A stretch of DNA of 64,000 nucleotides from Hyalangium gracile (GTDB lineage Bacteria > Myxococcota > Myxococcia > Myxococcales > Myxococcaceae). Positions within the stretch are counted from its first letter, which is position 1; every line of letters starts with the position of its first letter. The translations under genes were made by a program, and so were the position numbers. Positions 26,740 through 34,605 of this stretch are shown piece by piece. The stretch lies in NCBI RefSeq assembly GCF_020103725.1, contig NZ_JAHXBG010000006.1:372001-436000 (forward strand). The letters run 5' to 3'. The notes below the pieces were generated by a model. The model did no database searches and was not told the origin of the DNA. It saw nothing but the letters and a program-made list of their open reading frames with translations.

Positions 26740-27636
26740 ATGCACGACGACCTCTCCGGCCTCACGGCGTTCCTGGCGGTGGCGCGCAAGCGGAGCTTCA
26801 CCGCCGCGGCGACGGAGCTCCGGGTCACCCCCTCCGCGGTGAGCCAGACGCTCCGGGCGCTCGAGGAGCGCGTGGGAGTTCGCCTCCTCCAGCGGACCAC
26901 GCGCAGTGTCGGGCTCACGGAGGCGGGGGCGCGCTTTCTCGCCCGGCTTGAGCCCGCGATGCAGGGGGTGCACGAGGCGTTCGAGTCCCTGGGCGAGCTG
27001 CGTGACCGCCCCGCGGGGCTCCTGCGTCTGAACATGCCGCGCTACGGCTACCAGGAGGTGCTCGGTTCCCGCCTCGCCGAGTTCCTCGCGGCCTATCCCG
27101 ACATCCAGGTGGACATCCAGCTGGACGACGCGCTCGTCGACATCATCGAGCAGGGCTTCGACGCGGGCTTCCGCGTGGGCGATCTGATGGAGCGGGAGAT
27201 GATCGCCATTCAGGTGAGCGATGACATCCCCATGGCGGTGGTGGGCTCGCCTTCGTACTTCGCGACGCACGGCAAGCCGAAGCACCCTCGCGACCTGCGC
27301 CATCACGACTGCATCAACTATCGCAGCAGGACGACCGGGGGCCTCTTCCGCTGGAATCTCACGGAGGGGGAAAAGCGCATCGAGGTGGCGGTCGAGGGCC
27401 GGGTCATCTTCGACGATTCGGAGCTGTTGGTGGCCGCCGCCGTGGACGGACTGGGGCTCGCCTTCGCCCCGGAGAATCGCATCCGGAAGCTGGTGGCCGA
27501 GAAGCGCCTTGCGCGTGTGCTCGAGCCCTATTGCCCCACCTTGCCGGGCTTCTTCCTCTATTACCCGAGCCGGGCACACGTGGCTCCCAAGCTCAAGGCG
27601 CTCATCGACTTCGTGAAGGTGGGCCGTCGGCGCTGA
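26740..27636 (+). CDS. LysR family transcriptional regulator
   Basis: 298 aa. N-terminal winged helix-turn-helix (FLAVARKRSFTAAATELRVT, PSAVSQTLRALEERVG) followed by the LysR substrate-binding domain from ~90. Full length for the family. Divergent from the SDR gene, the usual arrangement for autoregulation and control of the neighbour. Confidence 0.93.
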   Translation: MHDDLSGLTAFLAVARKRSFTAAATELRVTPSAVSQTLRALEERVGVRLLQRTTRSVGLTEAGARFLARLEPAMQGVHEAFESLGELRDRPAGLLRLNMPRYGYQEVLGSRLAEFLAAYPDIQVDIQLDDALVDIIEQGFDAGFRVGDLMEREMIAIQVSDDIPMAVVGSPSYFATHGKPKHPRDLRHHDCINYRSRTTGGLFRWNLTEGEKRIEVAVEGRVIFDDSELLVAAAVDGLGLAFAPENRIRKLVAEKRLARVLEPYCPTLPGFFLYYPSRAHVAPKLKALIDFVKVGRRR

Positions 27637-27649
27637 GCACGCCGTGGCG

Positions 27650-28468
27650 CTACGCGGGCGGAGGAGGCGACTCGCCCGGGGGCGGCGACATGGGCGCGGG
27701 CGCCTCGGGGCGCTGGCCTGGCGTTCCGGTGAAGAGGAACTGCAGCGCGGCGGGCGCGCGCTTGCGCCAGTCGTGCTCGCTGTGGTGCCCGTCCTGGTCC
27801 GCGATCCAGCAGAGCGAGGTGTCGTCCCAGCCTCGCTCGCGCAGGTGCTGGACCATGCGCTCCGCGTCGGCGACCACCGAGCCCCCGCCCTCCCTGGCGC
27901 CCGCGTCGATGTAGATGCGCGACGTCCAGGGCTTCGGCTGCGCGGCGACGTAGTCGAAGATTCTCCGTTCCGCGAACCAGAAGGACGGCGACATGCACAG
28001 CGCGGCGCCGAACAGGTCCGGGTGGCGGAAGTGCGCGTAGAGCGCCGCAAGGCCGCCCATGGACGAGCCGCCCACGGCGGTGCCCGCCGGGTCCGTCCGC
28101 ACCTTGAACTCCTGAGCGATTCGCGGCGCCAACTCCGCCTTCAACCAGGCGAGCAGCTCATCCGCCCGCCCCGCGCTGTCGCCCGAGGTGAAGGGAGACA
28201 ACTCGTCGAGCCGCGAGGAGCCGCCGTGGTCGATCCCGACGATGACCGGTGCCGGCAGCCCCTGCTCCTCCAACTGCTTCACCGCGTGGTGGACGTACCA
28301 GCCGCCCGAGAACGAGGGCGCGTCGTGGAAGATGTTCTGTCCGTCGAACATGAAGAGGACCGGCGCGCCACCCGCCGCTTCGTTCGGCGCGTACACGCGC
28401 ACGTGGCGCTCCTGTCCCAGGCCGGGCACCTGAAAAGGCCCCAGCAGGTAGATGATGTGCTCCGCCAT
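27650..28468 (-). CDS. esterase of the enterochelin-esterase/esterase D fold
   Basis: 272 aa from ATG 28468; the frame stays open to 28570 but the extra residues are not esterase-like. Features: VRVYAPNEAAGGAPVLFMFD, FDGQNIFHD, the nucleophile GGSSMGGLAAL and a likely catalytic His near GHHSEHDW. Cytoplasmic by lack of signal. Such proteins hydrolyse siderophore esters, acyl groups or xylan acetyls; the substrate cannot be told here. It ends 13 bp from the convergent LysR stop. Confidence 0.85.
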   Translation of the reverse strand: MAEHIIYLLGPFQVPGLGQERHVRVYAPNEAAGGAPVLFMFDGQNIFHDAPSFSGGWYVHHAVKQLEEQGLPAPVIVGIDHGGSSRLDELSPFTSGDSAGRADELLAWLKAELAPRIAQEFKVRTDPAGTAVGGSSMGGLAALYAHFRHPDLFGAALCMSPSFWFAERRIFDYVAAQPKPWTSRIYIDAGAREGGGSVVADAERMVQHLRERGWDDTSLCWIADQDGHHSEHDWRKRAPAALQFLFTGTPGQRPEAPAPMSPPPGESPPPPA

Positions 28469-28647
28469 GGATGTGGGCTTCCCCTCGTTGGGCCCAAGTT
28501 TTGAAGCGGGCGGCGCCGTGGCAAGCCCGTTCGCGCCTTCCCCTGTGCGTTTTCGCACAGGAGTGCACATCGTTCACTCTCAGCGGATATCCCGCGGCTG
28601 TGGATGCCACGGCTTCGGTCCGAACGTTCGGATGGTTCGTTCGGTTC

Positions 28648-28701
28648 GGCGCCGGTCCGACCGTTCGGTTCGGTGCCGTGCCGAACGGTCGGACCGGCGC
28701 C
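28648..28701. repeat. perfect 21-bp inverted repeat
   Basis: GGCGCCGGTCCGACCGTTCGG (28648-28668), 12-bp loop, exact complement at 28681-28701. It sits in a 150-bp patch built from further CCGAACG/GGTCGGA-type blocks (palindrome CCGAACGTTCGG at 28620; another half-unit at 28705-28718), between two minus-strand genes. It may terminate the SDR transcript or be a REP-like element. Confidence 0.85.
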
Positions 28702-28734
28702 GCGCCGAACGGTCGGACTGTCGTAAGGGTTCGC

Positions 28735-29478
28735 TCAGGCGGACCGGGCGAGCGCCACCGCGTCGGGACCGGCTGGGAAGCGCAGCTGTCCGGTCGAGTC
28801 GTTCGCGGCACGCCACACCGCCTCGGCCACGTCGGACTCCCGGGTTACCGCGGACTGTTGTCCGAGAGAAGCGAAGACGCGCTGCGCGAAGGTCGCGTAG
28901 GGCTCGGGGAGAAGTCCTTCCATTCGGGTCCCCCCGTTGCTCGCGAAGCGCGTGCTCGGGCAATAGCCCGGCTCCACCAGCTTCACCCGGACATTGAATG
29001 CCTCGAGCTCGAACGCGAGCGACGCGGTGAAGCCTTCGATGGCCATCTTGCTCGCGGTGTACACGGCCACCAGCGGCATGGGCGCCAGCGTCGCGCTCGA
29101 CGTCACATTCACGACGACCCCCGACTTGCGCGCGCGGAACCGGGGCAGCACGGCCTGCGTCACCGCCATCACTCCGAAGGTGTTGGTCTCGAACACGTCG
29201 CGCACCGTGCTCATCGGCGTCACCTCGAAGGCGCCCAGGAGCCCGACGCCCGCGTTGTTGACGAGCACGTCGACAGGCCCGCTCGCCTCGAGCGCCGCGG
29301 CGATGCTCTCGGGCTTCGTCACATCGAGCGCAACCACGCGCATCCGGTCCGAGCGGGGCAGGGCGTCCCCGCGCGGCGTTCGCATGGTGGCGACCACGTT
29401 CCAGCCTTGCGCGTGGAAGTAGCGAGCGGTCTCGAGGCCATACCCAGAAGAGCAACCCGTGATGAGCACCGTCTTCAT
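28735..29478 (-). CDS. SDR family oxidoreductase (second)
   Basis: 247 aa from ATG 29478 (GGGAGT upstream). TGCSSGYGLETA cofactor loop, NNAGVG, VNVTSSATLAP active-site Ser strand and YTASK catalytic pair. The fold is complete; substrate unknown. It is divergent from an AraC regulator, and a damaged copy of the same pair lies at 52.1-52.65 kb. Confidence 0.91.
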   Translation of the reverse strand: MKTVLITGCSSGYGLETARYFHAQGWNVVATMRTPRGDALPRSDRMRVVALDVTKPESIAAALEASGPVDVLVNNAGVGLLGAFEVTPMSTVRDVFETNTFGVMAVTQAVLPRFRARKSGVVVNVTSSATLAPMPLVAVYTASKMAIEGFTASLAFELEAFNVRVKLVEPGYCPSTRFASNGGTRMEGLLPEPYATFAQRVFASLGQQSAVTRESDVAEAVWRAANDSTGQLRFPAGPDAVALARSA

Positions 29479-29590
29479 GTCGACTCCCTTGCCGCGGTGG
29501 GCGCGGCGTTCATGGTTGGGAGTAAGGTACTCGCGGCCCACTGGACGCTCTATCATGGGGAGTCCGTATCTCATTAGCAGGAGTCCTGGA

Positions 29591-30487
29591 ATGAAGGATC
29601 CGCTCTCGCAAGTCATCGCGCTGCTCCAGCCGCGCGCCGTGTTCTCGAAGCGCATCAGCGGCGCTGGCCGCTGGGGGGTTCGCTACTCGGACTTTGGCCA
29701 GCCGAGCTTCTGCGCCGTGCTCGAGGGCAGCTGCCGCCTCGCGGTTGACGGTCAGCGGGCCATCACGCTCGAGGCAGGTGACTTCGTCCTCCTGCCGGCG
29801 ACGCCGGGCTTCACCATGTCGGGCTTCGAGCCCGTGGCGCCAGAGCGCATCGACCCCAAGGTGACCCCCTCGCCGACGGGAGAGGTCCGCCACGGAACGC
29901 GCGGAGGGCGTCCGGACGTGCGGCTGCTCGGCGGCTATTTCGTCTTCGACTCGCCTGACGCGGCGCTCCTGGTGTCGCTGCTGCCGGCGCTGGTGCACGT
30001 GCGAGGTGTGGAGCGGCTCTCGCTGCTGGTGCGGCTCGTCGGTGAGGAATCGAGCGAGCAGCGCTCGGGGCGCGACCTCGTGCTCACGCGGCTCGTGGAG
30101 GTGCTGCTCATCGAAGCGCTGCGGTCGACTTCAGGCGACGACGCGCCTCCGGGGCTGCTGCGCGGGCTGGCCGATGCGCGGCTCGCGCCAGCGATACGAC
30201 AGATGCATGGCCAGCTCTCGCGCTCGTGGACGGTGGCCGAGCTCGCGAAGACCGCGGCGCTCTCCCGCTCGGCATTCTTCGAGCGGTTCACCCGCACCGT
30301 GGGCCTGGCGCCGATGGAGTACCTGCTTGCCTGGCGGATGGCCGTCGCGAGGGAGCTGCTCGGTCGCCACGATTTCGGGATCGCCGAGGTGGCCGAGCGC
30401 GTCGGCTACGGCTCGGCGAGCGCGTTCAGCACTGCGTTCACCCGGCACGTGGGCCAGCCTCCGAGTCACTACGCCCGAGCGGGTTAG
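29591..30487 (+). CDS. AraC family transcriptional regulator (cupin type)
   Basis: 298 aa from ATG 29591 (AGGAGT upstream). N-terminal cupin_6-like domain (FCAVLEGSCRLAVDGQRAIT, GDFVLLPATPGF, LLGGYFVFD) and C-terminal double HTH (WTVAELAKTAALSRSAFFER, FGIAEVAERVGYGSASAFST). Probably controls the divergent SDR gene. Confidence 0.92.
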   Translation: MKDPLSQVIALLQPRAVFSKRISGAGRWGVRYSDFGQPSFCAVLEGSCRLAVDGQRAITLEAGDFVLLPATPGFTMSGFEPVAPERIDPKVTPSPTGEVRHGTRGGRPDVRLLGGYFVFDSPDAALLVSLLPALVHVRGVERLSLLVRLVGEESSEQRSGRDLVLTRLVEVLLIEALRSTSGDDAPPGLLRGLADARLAPAIRQMHGQLSRSWTVAELAKTAALSRSAFFERFTRTVGLAPMEYLLAWRMAVARELLGRHDFGIAEVAERVGYGSASAFSTAFTRHVGQPPSHYARAG

Positions 30488-30556
30488 CCGCCAGCGTCAG
30501 CTACGATTCTCCTCCGCTCAGGTCGAACCCTACCTGCGGTCGTTGGGCGAGCGCGC

Positions 30557-30856
30557 TCAGCGGATGTTCGAGATCGCGTTCTTTGCCGTCTCGTGCCGCA
30601 CCTTCAAGACGTTGGAGGTGAGCGAGTCGCGGCCCATGGAGAGCTGGTACTGAAGGCGCAGCAGGGAGCGCATCTGCTCCTGCGAATGCTGGAGGATCTC
30701 CGCACCGCTGGGCGAGGCGTTCCCCAGGGAGGACGCAGGAGCGCCGCTGGCAGCCGACAGGCGCGTCTGGAACGAGCTCAGCCCTACCTGCGGTGACCCG
30801 ACGCCTCCCGCGGAAGCCGGGCTGCCCCCACTGCTCATGGGCACGAACACCCTCAT
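30557..30856 (-). CDS. small helical protein, type III inner-rod-like C-terminus
   Basis: 99 aa with GGGGAGGCG before the ATG. A Ser/Gly/Ala-rich unfolded N-terminus is followed by one long amphipathic helix (HSQEQMRSLLRLQYQLSMGR then DSLTSNVLKVRHETAKNAIS). The LLRLQYQL...A..N..SNIR pattern recalls SctI/YscI/HrpB inner-rod subunits of type III secretion, whose C-terminal helix carries M-L-x-L-Q-x-x-L. No other secretion component is nearby, so the resemblance is tentative. Upstream DNA is A/T-rich. Confidence 0.4.
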   Translation of the reverse strand: MRVFVPMSSGGSPASAGGVGSPQVGLSSFQTRLSAASGAPASSLGNASPSGAEILQHSQEQMRSLLRLQYQLSMGRDSLTSNVLKVRHETAKNAISNIR

Positions 30857-31235
30857 GATCGCCTCCCCGGGATCAATTTCTTCAGGATTATCGGGAGGAG
30901 GCTCGTTCAGGACTTCAAGATATTTTGAAAGCCAAGATTAACTTAAACCAAAGGGTCCGCGTGGATCCTGCGAGCCAGGCGGGGGATGAACACCGGAAGC
31001 GCCACCCCCTCGCAGTGGAGGAGGTAGCCTCCGGCGGTCAGGCCAAAGCCCACGGCCGTTACACGCAGATCAACGAAGTCCCTGTGCGCGCGTGGGTCTG
31101 CGAACTCTTGAGAGCCCCGAGGGAGCTGCCTGATGACTTGCCGCCAGCCCGCTGGAACTGCTCGAGCGCGTCGGGGGTGTCAGCGGAGCCCATCACCATG
31201 GCGGTCTTTGCCTGAGCACGGCGGGGCTGACGGCG
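30857..31235. other. intergenic region with a degenerate coding remnant
   Basis: 379 bp. The first ~90 bp are A/T-rich and probably hold the promoter of the 30557 gene. On the minus strand (31180 to 30943) an open stretch without a start codon reads ...GFGLTAGGYLLHCEGVALPV...IHADPLV-stop. I do not recognise it; a 96-aa plus-strand frame over the same bases looks no better. Confidence 0.3.
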
Positions 31236-31847
31236 TCAGTTTCGCACGAAGTAGGTAGGCTGGCTTCTGTTGCTGAAGCCGTAGTTGACTCCAACGAAGT
31301 CGTAGTTCTTTTTTCCCGCCTGGGCGATGGCAGGCTTGCCCTTCGTCTCTCCCACCACCGCCGCGATGTGGCCGTGGCCGTTGGGGTTTCTGTAGGCCGC
31401 GAACGCGATTCTTCCCTCGGCCGCGGCTTGCATCGCCTCGGCGGCGGTGGCGACGCGGTAGCCATTGGCCGGGGTGTTCAGGTGCTCGTACTGCTGATTG
31501 GCGAGCTTGCCCCGCAGCGACGGGTCACCCATACGGCTCGCGTAGTCAGCCGCGAACTGGTTGCAGAAGGTCTGTCCGCGAGCAGCCAGGTAGTTGGCCT
31601 TGGGATTGAGCTGCGCGACGACGTCGCTGATCTTCTTGTTCTGTGGCCTGGACTCAAATGTGTCCTGGGGGGGAGCCGTCCCTCTGACTTGCTGGGACCG
31701 TGTGGTGGGTGTGCCGCGTACCGTCCTTTGGCTGTGCGTCGTCTGACTCGTTGACGTCCTCGAGCGTTCCGCCGACTGGCTGTGTGCCGAGCTTCCGCGC
31801 GAGACACCCCCTGCCGAACCACTTCGTGAAGCACCGTTGACGGACAT
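31236..31847 (-). CDS. CHAP/NlpC-like amidase, effector-like
   Basis: 203 aa from ATG 31847, which has a perfect AAGGAGGG. Residues 1-70 are Ser/Thr/Gln/Arg-rich and disordered with no signal peptide. Residues ~85-203 look like a CHAP-type papain-fold amidase: nucleophile in GQTFCNQFAADYASRMGD, then AAEAMQAAAEGRIAFAAYRN and the His in GHGHIAAVVGE. Such domains cut peptidoglycan peptide bonds. A disordered leader without a signal suits export by a contact-dependent machine rather than Sec. No immunity gene is adjacent, so it may be aimed at other organisms. Confidence 0.6.
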   Translation of the reverse strand: MSVNGASRSGSAGGVSRGSSAHSQSAERSRTSTSQTTHSQRTVRGTPTTRSQQVRGTAPPQDTFESRPQNKKISDVVAQLNPKANYLAARGQTFCNQFAADYASRMGDPSLRGKLANQQYEHLNTPANGYRVATAAEAMQAAAEGRIAFAAYRNPNGHGHIAAVVGETKGKPAIAQAGKKNYDFVGVNYGFSNRSQPTYFVRN

Positions 31848-32238
31848 GAGCCCTCCTTGGGAGTTTCGCGACCCGGTCGTGCTCGACGAATCAGGTTCGA
31901 AGAGCTCTCGAAGAATCCTGAGCCAGGAGCCTCTGACAAGGTCTGAGAGTGACCCATGTTCGGGCTGGAACGGGAGCAAAGCGATACCCCTTGGGTGGCA
32001 TCGCGCTCCCTCAATCCCGCCATGCCGATCGGAGATGAAGACTGTCAGCGCGCAGTTGGCCTGCAACCAGATCCGAGAGCTTCGTCTGCGTCTCCAACGA
32101 CGAGAGGACATGCTGCTCGAAAAGCGCGGTGCTCGTAGCCAAAGGGATCCCCAACGCGATGTGTGGACAGCCTTACTCGTAGCATGAGCTCAAGCTGCCT
32201 TCAGCCGTGCGAGCTCAGTCGACTGGAGGCTCGGGGTT
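31848..32238. other. intergenic region, no gene seen
   Basis: About 390 bp of lower GC than its surroundings, presumably including the promoter of the CHAP-like gene. A ~50-codon minus-strand stretch (GIPLATSTALFEQHVLSSLE) has no start codon and looks like a remnant. No sigma54 or palindromic site was found. Confidence 0.4.
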
Positions 32239-32646
32239 GCGCGTGCCATCGGGTAGCATCAAGCCATGAAGGAACTCCTTGCCGGGCCGTTTCCGCCGGA
32301 CACCCTGCCGGGTGAGCTCAGCGACGATGAGCGAGCCGAATGCGTGCGACGAGCCAAGGGCAAGCCGGGGCAGACGGTCGAGCCGGGCCTGTTTCCGAGA
32401 GCCGAGGCGAAGGTGGCAAGGCTGCTGCTCGCCGCCGCCGGATACTGGGAGCCGAACGAGCTCCTTGCGCTCGCGTATGCGTGCGACAGCTCCGAGCGGA
32501 GCCACTTCAAGAAGAGCTACCACGCGCACGATGCTTTCGCGTGCGCGCTCGTGCACCCGAGGATCAGCCCCGAGGAACGGGCGCGCCTGATCACCGTCGT
32601 GCTCGCGCCAGACAAGTCGCTGAGGGTCGGGTGGCGCTCGCGCAAG
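32239..32646 (+). repeat. 408-bp duplicated segment, copy B
   Basis: Gap-free match to 5623-6030. This copy continues into an intact gene and is therefore the probable source. Confidence 0.93.
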
Positions 32647-33171
32647 AAGTCATGGGCGCTCGCGCGGTGGGCCGTGGCGCGCGGCTTCATCGAGCCCACG
32701 TTGCTGACGCCGGTGTTACGGCATGAGCTGGTGGCGCCCGTGGCCGAACCGTCGCCCGAGAAGACGGCCTGGACGAGCCGCGACTTCATCGACGCACTGA
32801 TCGACTGCCGGCTGAAGTGGCGAGCGCGACGGGGGCGCATCCATGCCGAGCACCTCTACTACGTGGCCATCGCGGACCTGGGACGCGAGCTGTTCGCGGC
32901 GCTGCTCGGCGGGTGCAAGGCACCGTGGACCGAGCACGTGTTCCAGGTGATCGAACAGGTCTTCGAGAAGGGTGACGCCGAAGCACAGAACCTGTGCGTC
33001 GTCGGCTTGTTCGAGAGTCTGCAGGGGCAGAGCCATGGACAGGGCCCCGCTGACCTCATCGAGCGGCGCCTGGGGCCGCGAGCGCTCGCCGCGTGGGGCG
33101 ACCTCATCGAGGGGTGGACGGGACAGGGCATCCGGAGCGTCCAGCAGTGGCGCGCCAAGCCGCGCGAGTGA
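32266..33171 (+). CDS. conserved hypothetical protein (possible immunity-type)
   Basis: 301 aa, soluble, no recognised domain. The C-terminal part (FQVIEQVFEKGDAEAQNLCV then VGLFESLQGQ) resembles the 'x-x-F-x-x-GD-x-E-x-x-N-x-x-x-x-G-F-L-E' helices of DUF7674-like proteins, often seen as immunity proteins of polymorphic toxins. The ATG has no strong Shine-Dalgarno. The N-terminal 127 codons are duplicated at 5650. Function is unknown; the immunity suggestion is weak. Confidence 0.55.
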   Translation: MKELLAGPFPPDTLPGELSDDERAECVRRAKGKPGQTVEPGLFPRAEAKVARLLLAAAGYWEPNELLALAYACDSSERSHFKKSYHAHDAFACALVHPRISPEERARLITVVLAPDKSLRVGWRSRKKSWALARWAVARGFIEPTLLTPVLRHELVAPVAEPSPEKTAWTSRDFIDALIDCRLKWRARRGRIHAEHLYYVAIADLGRELFAALLGGCKAPWTEHVFQVIEQVFEKGDAEAQNLCVVGLFESLQGQSHGQGPADLIERRLGPRALAAWGDLIEGWTGQGIRSVQQWRAKPRE

Positions 33172-33255
33172 CGCTCTGGTCTGGGCACGCATGAGACCGT
33201 CCAGCTTCTACCTCTCTCCCGCCTGTACGCCCGCGGCCCTTCGCTGAGCGCGGGG

Positions 33256-33459
33256 TCATGGCGAGGCGAGCAGCTTCGCCTCCCAGAGCTCTCCCAGCCC
33301 TTGCACCTGGGTCGAGCTGTTCGCCTCGACGTCATACAGGACGAGCCCGCCACGAGTGAGCGCGAGGAGCGGCACTGGCGACACGGGCTGGTTTGCCCAG
33401 GCCACGGACACGGAGGCGAACAGGGCCACCAGGACAGTGAGTCGAAGAGTTTCGGGCAT
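33256..33459 (-). CDS. short exported protein, possibly truncated propeller
   Basis: 67 aa from ATG 33459: a signal peptide (LTVLVALFASVSVAWA) and a 45-residue mature part (LLALTRGGLVLYDVEANSST) like the first blade of a YncE/TolB-type propeller, then a stop. Probably the 5' remnant of a larger secreted propeller gene. Confidence 0.4.
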   Translation of the reverse strand: MPETLRLTVLVALFASVSVAWANQPVSPVPLLALTRGGLVLYDVEANSSTQVQGLGELWEAKLLASP

Positions 33460-33581
33460 GCGGCTGTGACGAACTCGCAAGCCCGGAGTTCACGCGCCGT
33501 CCGTCTCGCCCAAGCCGGAGCGCGTCGCACCATTCCGCCGAACCGAAGACCCAGAAGACGGCCGCGAGTGTGTAGGCGTTC

Positions 33582-34526
33582 CTAGTCTCGCCGCCGCTCC
33601 ACGCGCCGCTTGATGCGGCTGTATCCGCCCAGGTTGGGGTTCATGACGAAGTGCCAGAGCGTCGCCGTCCACGACTTGTGCGCCATGAGACCGTCGTAGA
33701 ATTCTGGCGCCGTCGCTCGCAGCTTCGGCAGGCGCGAGCCAGGCACGTAGGGGAAGTCGTGGTGCTCGTTGTGGTAGCCGACGTTGAACGCGAACACGTT
33801 GAGCGGCCCGTAGTACGAGTAGGTCTCTTGCCCTTCGCGGAAGACGTAGTGCTCCGAGATGTAGTGTCCGGCAATCGGATGGAGCCCCATGACGATCAGC
33901 GAGCTGATCGGCAGATAGGCCAGCGCTTTGCCGCCCCAGAAATAGAACACGGCCACGTTGAACGCGACCTGCACGAGCAGGTTCGCGAGCTCGGAAGCGC
34001 TCGGCTTCTTTGGATCCACGAACAGCGGGCGGAGCGCGTAGGCAAAGCCCTGGCAAGCGAGCCAGAGCAGCTTGAGCGGGCGATAGCGCAGCAGGCGCGC
34101 CTCGAACTCCGTCGGGAGATCCGTGTCGAGCCGCTCGTCACCCTGATGGCTGTGATGGCGCAGGTGGTAGTAGCGGAACGTCTCCGCGACCGGCACACCC
34201 ACGGGCAGGTTGATGAAGACTCCGAACACGCGATTGTGCCAGGGCTTGCGGAACGCGAGGTTGTGAGAGAGCTCGTGAATGGCCAGGAGGAGTGCCTGGT
34301 TGATCACTCCTCCCACCGTGTAGGCGACCAGAACAATCAGCCACCAGGGCGCGTCACGCAGCAGGAAGGCGAGCGAGAGCTGCAGCCCGACGAGCAGCGT
34401 GCAGACGTACTTCGTGCGCGAGCACGGGCCGTAGAGTTCCTTGATCTCGGGATGCGTGCGAAGCATCTCGCGCCGCCGAGCGGCGTGCGGTTCGTCCGCG
34501 CTGGACCAGATGAAGCCATTGGACAT
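33582..34526 (-). CDS. sphingolipid delta-4 desaturase-like fatty acid desaturase
   Basis: 314 aa. N-terminal Lipid_DES-like segment (SSADEPHAARRREMLRTHPE, IKELYGP), several membrane spans, and three histidine boxes HELSHN, HLRHHSHQ and HNEHHD that bind the di-iron centre. The NVGYHNEHHDFPYVPGSRLP signature is that of DEGS-type dihydroceramide desaturases known from eukaryotes. It should introduce a double bond into a sphingoid base or acyl chain in the inner membrane. Sphingolipids occur in myxobacteria, so the role is plausible; no sphingolipid synthesis gene is adjacent. Confidence 0.88.
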   Translation of the reverse strand: MSNGFIWSSADEPHAARRREMLRTHPEIKELYGPCSRTKYVCTLLVGLQLSLAFLLRDAPWWLIVLVAYTVGGVINQALLLAIHELSHNLAFRKPWHNRVFGVFINLPVGVPVAETFRYYHLRHHSHQGDERLDTDLPTEFEARLLRYRPLKLLWLACQGFAYALRPLFVDPKKPSASELANLLVQVAFNVAVFYFWGGKALAYLPISSLIVMGLHPIAGHYISEHYVFREGQETYSYYGPLNVFAFNVGYHNEHHDFPYVPGSRLPKLRATAPEFYDGLMAHKSWTATLWHFVMNPNLGGYSRIKRRVERRRD

Positions 34527-34605
34527 GGCTCCAACGGTACCTCAACACCCCAGGGGATGGGGACACATACCGCGCTGGGCGGCCTGGGCAGCGGTGTGCC
34601 CCAGG

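Noticed and set aside
28600-28735. CRISPR-like repeat patch
   Set aside because: Blocks form one inverted repeat with irregular partial units, not regularly spaced direct repeats.
30925-31215. 96-aa plus-strand ORF
   Set aside because: No Shine-Dalgarno, no recognisable sequence, and antisense to an equally doubtful remnant.
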